Source: a bacterium
GTDB lineage: Bacteria; SM23-31; JAUVVT01
Length of the DNA stretch: 7,289 nt
Direction of reading: 5' to 3'
Assembly: GCA_030616165.1 (NCBI GenBank)
Contig: JAUWXV010000190.1
Location: forward strand, 1-7,289
This document shows, one piece after another, positions 1-4,365 of the stretch. The translations under genes were made by a program, and so were the position numbers. Within the stretch, counting starts at the first letter, position 1. Each line of letters opens with the position of its first letter. The notes beneath the pieces were generated by a model. It was not told the origin of the DNA. It saw only the letters and a list, made by a program, of their open reading frames with translations, and did not search any database.

Positions 1-25
1 TATTTATATATGTAATGAAAAAAAA

Positions 26-60
26 CAACCCCCTAACCCCCTTTGTTAAGGGGGAATTTA
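26..60. repeat. C-rich hairpin repeat at the left edge
   Basis: Two CCCCC tracts (29-33 and 37-41) are followed by GGGGG (50-54). The best hairpin is CCCCCTT (37-43), loop TGTT, AAGGGGG (48-54), a perfect 7-bp stem. The first C tract can pair with the same G tract in an alternative stem. Read on the minus strand, the structure is followed by GTTG and a run of T (opposite the A run at 18-25), so it could act as a terminator for a minus-strand transcript, but no minus-strand gene is visible. Short C-rich and G-rich hairpins of this kind occur as dispersed intergenic repeats in many bacteria. The hairpin is seen directly; repeat status is inferred, since there is only one copy here. Confidence 0.45.
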
Positions 61-260
61 AAACCGCAGATTCCAGACGTTTTTTATAATAACAAGCAAA
101 TGATCATTAAATTACTTTTTTCAAATTAAATTATCTTACAAGTATTATATTATCAATAACTTATATTTTTTTATTCAAAATTTTTGGGTGGTATTCAAAG
201 TTTATACTAACTGAGATTGAGATAAATAAGATAACGATTTTCTTGAATTACTTCTTTTAT
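61..260. other. Non-coding AT-rich spacer
   Basis: No credible coding frame, RNA gene or strong promoter was found here on either strand. The stretch is dominated by A and T runs and lies between the C-rich hairpin and the first inverted-repeat element. Confidence 0.5.
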
Positions 261-395
261 AAGATGGCACGGCAAAAAGTGGAGACATGCCATGGCATGT
301 CTCTACAATATTAACATAAATCCATATTTTACAATTGAATATTTTTGTAAGAAGATTTAAAAATAAATTATTTTGACTTTTTGCCGTGTCATCTT
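261..395. mobile_element. MITE-like 135-bp inverted-repeat element, copy 1
   Basis: The ends form 20-bp terminal inverted repeats, 261-280 (AAGATGGCACGGCAAAAAGT) and 376-395, matching at 19 of 20 positions. Just inside the left end is a perfect 22-bp palindrome (282-303) centred on CCATGG. A further small stem, TTACAA (329-334) with TTGTAA (345-350), lies in the middle. There is no coding capacity. A second copy at 1918-2052 has the same length and orientation and differs at only two bases by eye. The bases AT occur directly outside both ends, compatible with a 2-bp target duplication. This fits a non-autonomous element moved by a transposase encoded elsewhere. The family is not identified. 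Confidence 0.8.
282..303. repeat. Perfect 22-bp palindrome inside element copy 1
   Basis: The half-site GAGACATGCCA is followed by its exact reverse complement, centred between 292 and 293. The same palindrome is present at 1939-1960 in copy 2. It could form a hairpin in single-stranded DNA or RNA, or bind a dimeric protein. Its role is unknown. Confidence 0.85.
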
Positions 396-630
396 ATGAA
401 ACTTATTCCAATCTTCTTTTTTGCTTTCTGAATAGACAAAATATCAAGAACTGAAGTTACTTCTTCCTATTGAAAAACCAACTTAACCTTTTTTTAATCA
501 TTTTTGTTATTTTTTGATGCAAGCAAAGAGAAAAACATAGAGAATCAATCTGATTTACTCTCGACCCTTATTGTAATACGGACATAATCTTTTATTATTC
601 AACCCAGTCAATGTTGATAATTTTTTTGCT
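396..630. other. Non-coding AT-rich upstream region
   Basis: No gene is supported here on either strand. The region lies between element copy 1 and the likely promoter of the broken barrel gene. T runs and A runs dominate and no hairpin with a clear terminator form was found. Confidence 0.5.
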
Positions 631-658
631 TTGATTATCCGAAGAAAAAAAATAAAAT
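631..658 (+). promoter_or_regulatory. Possible sigma-70-type promoter for the barrel gene
   Basis: TTGATT (631-636, 4 of 6 to TTGACA) and TAAAAT (653-658, 5 of 6 to TATAAT) are separated by 16 bases. The region is so AT-rich that -10-like hexamers are common; another TAAAAT lies at 679-684. This is a weak call based on spacing and position only. Confidence 0.3.
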
Positions 659-694
659 ATTTCTGAACTAAAAATGCATAAAATAAGTTAAATT

Positions 695-732
695 AAGGAG
701 GTGGTAAAAAAATGGGGAAGCCATTTTTATAG
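695..732 (+). promoter_or_regulatory. Strong Shine-Dalgarno with six-codon mini-ORF (possible leader peptide)
   Basis: AGGAGG (696-701) is the strongest ribosome-binding sequence seen in the window and precedes an ATG at 712. That frame encodes only MGKPFL and stops at TAG (730-732), 42 bases before the barrel gene start. It is in the same frame as the barrel gene. It could be a translated leader that affects the downstream gene, a relic of an older upstream start, or chance. The sequence elements are seen; the role is inference. Confidence 0.35.
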
Positions 733-774
733 TTTTTTGATTTTATTGTTTTTATGTCACAAAGGAGAGTTTGT

Positions 775-1806
775 ATGAATAAGTCAATTTTGGCTATTAT
801 TTTATTATTTTTAATGCTTTACAATTACTTGTATCCAGCAAATTACAGAGGTGCAAGAGAATGGTTAATGCAGCCTTCTAGTGCACGATGTGCCGGAATA
901 GGAGAAGGAACTGTTGCGATTATTGATAATGCAAATACAGTATTTTGGAATCCTGGAGGAACCCCATTTTTAAGTGGCTTGAACTTATCCTATACTTATG
1001 AACCTTATAAACTAACTTAAAGTTATATTAATTCTAAAATACATAACTTTTCTTTTATTAAAAAATTTAAAAAATCATTTGCAATAGGTTTAAATTTACG
1101 GAAATTTTATCTTCTTCATAATGATTGGACGAGAGTAAATAAATATAATGATTATGATGTAGGAATTTCTTTTGGATATAGGAGAAAGAATATAGGGATA
1201 GGTATAAATACAAAATATCTTTTCTCAAAAAGAGATATTTTTAATGTAAAAAACACGCCGTTGGCTATTGATATTGGTATGTTATATTCAAGAAATCATA
1301 ATATAATAAAAAAATATATATTAAATTTTAACTTTGGTGTATCACTCTTGAACTCTTCGAATGGGATTGAATATGATTATTATGGATCTAGATATTTTGA
1401 TGGTTTGCCAAATATTGTTAGAATGGGATATGCTGTGACATTTAATTTACCAAAGAGAAAATTTAAATTAAATCCATTCTCTATTACTCATAATCTTGAA
1501 TATGCTGAAATTATTAATTATGATAAAACGACCCAAACTAAAGGATATAAATTTCTTGGATATGGTTTAGAAGTTATTTTATATGAAATGTTCTTATTTA
1601 GAATAGGGAACCGTTCTTTGAAGAGTAAAAAATATTATGCTGATATACTAGATATGGGTTTTTCATATGGATTTGGATTAGAAATACCAATTGATTTTCT
1701 TTACAATTCATTTCCATTATCAGTATCTTATAATTATGCTCACTTTCCGTGGAATAAAGAACATTATCTCAAAATTCATTCACTAAATATTAAATATAAA
1801 TTTTAA
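775..1806 (+). pseudogene. PorV/UPF0164-like outer-membrane beta-barrel protein, interrupted by an in-frame stop
   Basis: The start at 775 is chosen because AAAGGAG (761-767) lies 7 bases upstream and the product opens with a clean signal peptide (MNKSILAIILLFLMLYNYLYPA), likely cut near residue 22. An in-frame ATG at 754 would add seven residues with no better signal. Residues 35-62 carry the pattern typical of PorV/PorQ and UPF0164 barrels: SARCAGIGEGTVAIIDNANT followed by VFWNPGG. The rest is rich in alternating aromatic and polar strands and ends in Phe (HSLNIKYKF), as outer-membrane barrels do. Codon 82 is TAA (1018-1020), but the same frame then stays open for another 261 codons, giving a 343-position barrel of ordinary family length. 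It is therefore a recent nonsense mutant, an assembly error or a read-through case. The product before the stop would be a short exported stub. GC is low (about 26% in sampled rows). PorV-type barrels serve as outer-membrane anchors or transporters; the exact role here is unknown. No secretion-system partner is nearby. Confidence 0.75.
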
Positions 1807-1847
1807 ATGTCTTTATTATTAAAAATTATTTAGATAAGAATTTTTTT

Positions 1848-1879
1848 AAACCCGGTTCTTAAAAGTCCGGGTTTTTTTT
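1848..1879 (+). terminator. Rho-independent terminator of the barrel gene
   Basis: A perfect 8-bp stem, AAACCCGG (1848-1855) with CCGGGTTT (1867-1874), has an 11-base loop and runs directly into a T tract up to 1879. It lies 41 bases after the barrel gene stop and points with that gene. The opposite strand lacks a T tract, so it looks one-directional. Confidence 0.88.
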
Positions 1880-1903
1880 ATTTTATAGGTAAAAGGGTTT
1901 TTG

Positions 1904-2073
1904 CTTACTTTTTTTTCAAGATGGCACGGCAAAAAGTGGAGACATGCCATGGCATGTCTCTACAATATTAACCTAAATCCATATTTTACAATTGAATATT
2001 TTTGTAAAAAGATTTAAAAATAAATTATTTTGACTTTTTGCCGTGTCATCTTTCAAAAAAAGTAAGTTTTTTT
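1904..2073 (+). repeat. Terminator-like palindrome split by element copy 2
   Basis: The left arm CTTACTTTTTTT (1904-1915) and right arm AAAAAAAGTAAG (2055-2066) are perfect 12-bp complements and lie directly around element copy 2. A run of seven T follows (2067-2073). With the element and one TC duplicate removed, the arms would be separated by just two bases, forming a hairpin plus T tract like an intrinsic terminator. It may have been a second terminator behind the barrel gene. The arms are seen directly; the former hairpin is inferred. Confidence 0.6.
1918..2052. mobile_element. MITE-like 135-bp inverted-repeat element, copy 2
   Basis: This copy has the same length and orientation as the copy at 261-395, with two single-base differences (C for A in the ACATAAA stretch, A for G in TAAGAAG). 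The 20-bp terminal repeats with one mismatch and the 22-bp palindrome are both retained. TC occurs directly outside each end, compatible with a 2-bp target duplication; the first copy has AT at both ends. It lies 49 bases upstream of the radC promoter -35 box. The near identity of the copies implies recent spread or ongoing homogenisation. Confidence 0.8.
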
Positions 2074-2101
2074 ATTAAATTCTTTAAATATTTAATAACT
2101 A

Positions 2102-2130
2102 TTGACAAATGTTGAAAATTTAAATAAATT
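2102..2130 (+). promoter_or_regulatory. Likely sigma-70-type promoter of radC
   Basis: A perfect TTGACA (2102-2107) is followed after 17 bases by TAAATT (2125-2130, 4 of 6 to TATAAT). Transcription would start near 2137, leaving a 5' leader of about 40 bases before the radC start. A better -10-like TAAAAT at 2135-2140 is too far from this -35 box to pair with it. Confidence 0.5.
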
Positions 2131-2176
2131 AGAGTAAAATAAAAAATCCTGACTTAAACATAATTTTATAAATAAT

Positions 2177-2896
2177 TTGTCAGAAAAAGTCGATAAAATA
2201 AGAGAAGTCTCGTATTATCACACAAAGATAAAGGATTGGCCTGAGAGTGAGCGTCCGCGTGAGAAACTGATGAATCTTGGTGCGGATAGATTGAGTGATG
2301 CAGAACTTCTGGCGATATTATTGAGGAGCGGTGCTGGAAAGATAACGGCTGTTGACCTGGCAAAGAGGCTTTTGATTGAATATGAAGGATTGATACCACT
2401 TTCGGGGAGGTCAATCGGTGAATTGAAAAAGATGAAGGGTATAGGGAGCACAAAAGCAGTAACATTAATGGCAGCTTTTGAAATCGGCAAAAGGATTGCA
2501 AGCGGAGGCGATATTAAAAAGGTGAAAATTAGATGCCCTGATGATATCGCAAACTACTATATTCCAATGATGTGGAATATGAAAAAGGAAATTTTTAAGG
2601 TTGTCCTGCTTGACAGCAGCAATCAGATTATTAAAGATGTTATGATTTCGGAGGGGAGTTTGAATTCAAGTGTAGTTCATCCAAGGGAGGTGTTTAAACC
2701 CGCAGTCTCGGAGTCGGCAGCAGGGGTTATACTTGTGCATAATCATCCAAGCGGTGATGTCCAGCCAAGTCCCGAAGATATAACAATTACGAAGAACATT
2801 GTCGATGCAGGAAAACTTATGGGTATCTCAGTGCATGACCATATTATAATTGGGGGGAAAAGTTATACAAGTCTTGCTGATAAGGGTTTGATGTGA
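2177..2896 (+). CDS. radC: RadC family protein (UPF0758 with JAMM/MPN domain), full length
   Basis: The 239-residue product has the normal two-domain RadC layout. Residues about 20-108 form the N-terminal UPF0758 region, with WPESERPREKL, LSDAELLAILLRSG and a helix-hairpin-helix-like segment MKGIGSTKAV. Residues about 115-239 form the JAMM/MPN-like domain. Its putative metal-site residues are intact: E159 in SEGS, H188 and H190 in HNHPSG, S198 and D201 in PSPED. The RadC name is historical; the E. coli radC repair phenotype was later traced to another gene, and the biochemical role remains unsettled. RadC genes are often found near mobile and defence loci. The start is TTG at 2177: no in-frame ATG occurs before residue 32, which already lies inside the conserved block, and a TGA at 2150 closes the frame upstream. 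There is no clear Shine-Dalgarno. The gene is richer in GC than the DNA before it. The MinD-like gene follows after 48 bases, so co-transcription is plausible. Confidence 0.93.
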   Translation: MSEKVDKIREVSYYHTKIKDWPESERPREKLMNLGADRLSDAELLAILLRSGAGKITAVDLAKRLLIEYEGLIPLSGRSIGELKKMKGIGSTKAVTLMAAFEIGKRIASGGDIKKVKIRCPDDIANYYIPMMWNMKKEIFKVVLLDSSNQIIKDVMISEGSLNSSVVHPREVFKPAVSESAAGVILVHNHPSGDVQPSPEDITITKNIVDAGKLMGISVHDHIIIGGKSYTSLADKGLM

Positions 2897-2944
2897 ATAT
2901 TTTTGTTGTTGATTAGATTTGTTTTTAAAAATAATGAATAACCT

Positions 2945-3925
2945 ATGACATATAATTCAGAAATTGTTAAGAAAAAGGTATGGGCTGTAGCGGGGGGAAA
3001 GGGTGGAACCGGAAAGTCGGTTATTTCTGCAAATCTTGGGATTGCACTTGCAAGCCTTGGGTATAGAGTTATTCTTGTTGATGCAGACCTCGGTGCACCA
3101 AATCTACATACCTGTCTTAATATAAAAAGGCCCTCTTTTACCCTTAATGATTTTTTAACCAATAGGGTTCCTGATTTAAAATCTATACTCCTCGACACCC
3201 CGAATAATAACCTTAAATTAATTTCCGGAGGGATAGAACTTCTTGGTCTTGCAAACATCCATTATCAGAGGAAAATGAAACTAATTAGACATCTCAATAA
3301 ACTTGGCGCAGAATTTATAATAGTTGACCTCGGGGGAGGAACCACTTACAATACTTTAGATTTTTTTAATCTTTCGAATGAAGGGATACTTGTTTGTAAT
3401 CCCGAACCAAACGCGAGAGTCGATGCATATTCTTTTCTAAAAAATGTGGTATGGAGAAAACTCTCAGCATTTACCAGAAACAACGGGGTTTTAAGAGAGG
3501 TAATAAACCGAACCAATTATTTACAGGAAAACAGAATATTCGAAGTATCAAAACTTCTTGAATTGGTTAAAAATGAGGATGAAAATTGTTTCCGGATGAT
3601 GGGAAAAATTTTGAATGATTTTAAACCGAAACTGATTATGAATAAGGTAAGAAGAAGAAGTCAAATTGACGAAGGGAAACAACTTGTTATACTGACAGAA
3701 GAATTTCTTAAAGTTAAACTGGAATACTTAGGATATATTGAAATTGACCAGCATGTCATCGATTCTACAGAAAGAATGATGCCATTTGTTCTTGAATATC
3801 CAAAGTGTGAAGCAAGTAAAAATATCTTTCAGATTATTAAAAATCTGATAGGCGGCAAGGAAGAAGAAAAATCTTTCCGACATTTCAAAAAAGATATGAG
3901 AATCGAAGCCCGTCAGTGGAAGTAA
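2945..3925 (+). CDS. MinD/ParA-family P-loop ATPase, FlhG/YlxH-like
   Basis: The 326-residue product opens with a deviant Walker A motif, KGGTGKS (residues 19-25), with the signature lysine K19 and the P-loop lysine K24. The VDADLGAPNLHT segment (45-56) is the switch I region typical of the MinD/FlhG branch. The Walker B strand is FIIVDLGGG (124-132) with D128. Family members bind ATP, dimerise and set the position or number of cellular structures, often on the membrane or nucleoid. The C-terminus (residues about 290-326) is basic and charged (GGKEEEKSFRHFKKDM) and does not look like the classic MinD amphipathic anchor. No flagellar gene, minC/minE or parB is in the window, so flagellar or division roles cannot be assigned. 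The ATG at 2945 is used because it places the P-loop at the usual distance; no Shine-Dalgarno is present. The gap to the next gene is 104 bases with no terminator seen. Family assignment is firm; function is open. Confidence 0.9.
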   Translation: MTYNSEIVKKKVWAVAGGKGGTGKSVISANLGIALASLGYRVILVDADLGAPNLHTCLNIKRPSFTLNDFLTNRVPDLKSILLDTPNNNLKLISGGIELLGLANIHYQRKMKLIRHLNKLGAEFIIVDLGGGTTYNTLDFFNLSNEGILVCNPEPNARVDAYSFLKNVVWRKLSAFTRNNGVLREVINRTNYLQENRIFEVSKLLELVKNEDENCFRMMGKILNDFKPKLIMNKVRRRSQIDEGKQLVILTEEFLKVKLEYLGYIEIDQHVIDSTERMMPFVLEYPKCEASKNIFQIIKNLIGGKEEEKSFRHFKKDMRIEARQWK

Positions 3926-4029
3926 TTGCATTTCAGATTAATTATCCCTTGCATTATATTTTAATTTTTTTATTACTGTAAATTTGTTATATTAAATATA
4001 TCAATCATCAGAATAAATAGTAATATTTT

Positions 4030-4365
4030 ATGAAAAATAGAAGTGATAAAAAGGTTTATGATGGTTCTGAAAATAAATTGTGGAGTCATCCAGGCGGTAA
4101 ATTAAGAGAACTTGGAGCAGAAAATCTTACTGATGCGGAGCTGCTTTCTATTTTGATTTCACCAGGTATGAAGGGCAGACCCGCGGAAAAAATAGCGGAA
4201 GAAATTCTTGCAAAGTTTAGCTCTTTTAAAGGAATGGCAAATCAGCCTTTTGAGAAATTTATGAAAATAAAGGGACTTGCTGATGTGAAAATTATAAAAA
4301 TTGCAGCCTCATTTGAAATTGCAAGAAGAATTGTTAATGAAGTTGTAAAAGAATATGAGAAGTAA
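4030..4365 (+). CDS. Stand-alone RadC N-terminal (UPF0758) domain protein
   Basis: The 111-residue product aligns by eye with the first half of the RadC encoded at 2177: GGKLRELGAENLTDAELLSIL (22-42) matches the RadC KLMNLGADRLSDAELLAIL block, and FMKIKGLADVKIIKIAASFEIARRI (76-100) matches the helix-hairpin-helix segment and the following helix. It then ends with a charged tail (VNEVVKEYEK). The JAMM/MPN domain is absent, and the DNA downstream is already occupied by the next gene, so this is not a simple frameshift of a longer radC. The HhH turn has lost its second glycine (GLADVK for GIGSTK). The stop codon overlaps the next gene by 11 nt, which implies coupled translation with the restriction-modification enzyme. 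It may bind DNA or the enzyme, for example as a regulator or assembly partner; that is inference. The ATG at 4030 has no Shine-Dalgarno. Confidence 0.8.
   Translation: MKNRSDKKVYDGSENKLWSHPGGKLRELGAENLTDAELLSILISPGMKGRPAEKIAEEILAKFSSFKGMANQPFEKFMKIKGLADVKIIKIAASFEIARRIVNEVVKEYEK

Noticed and set aside
1018-1020. Recoding of the stop as selenocysteine or pyrrolysine
   Set aside because: The stop is TAA, not TGA or TAG, and no recoding structure was seen.
261-2052. Composite transposon formed by the two 135-bp elements
   Set aside because: Neither copy nor the DNA between them encodes a transposase, and each copy has its own apparent 2-bp flanking duplication, which favours independent insertions.
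2166-2501. Minus-strand open frames over radC (also 2218-2490)
   Set aside because: They lie opposite a clearly conserved radC and have no recognisable domains; Ser/Leu-rich composition is typical of antisense shadows.
2934-2948. Four-codon ORF MNNL overlapping the ATPase start
   Set aside because: There is no ribosome-binding site and the length is within chance in AT-rich DNA.
2863-3258. Minus-strand open frame over the ATPase start (also 3728-3931 over its end)
   Set aside because: It is antisense to the conserved P-loop region, has no motif and no plausible start signal.
2945-3925. Flagellar number regulator FlhG or chromosome partition ParA as a firm call
   Set aside because: The motifs fit the wider family, but no flagellar, min or parB genes are present to settle the role.
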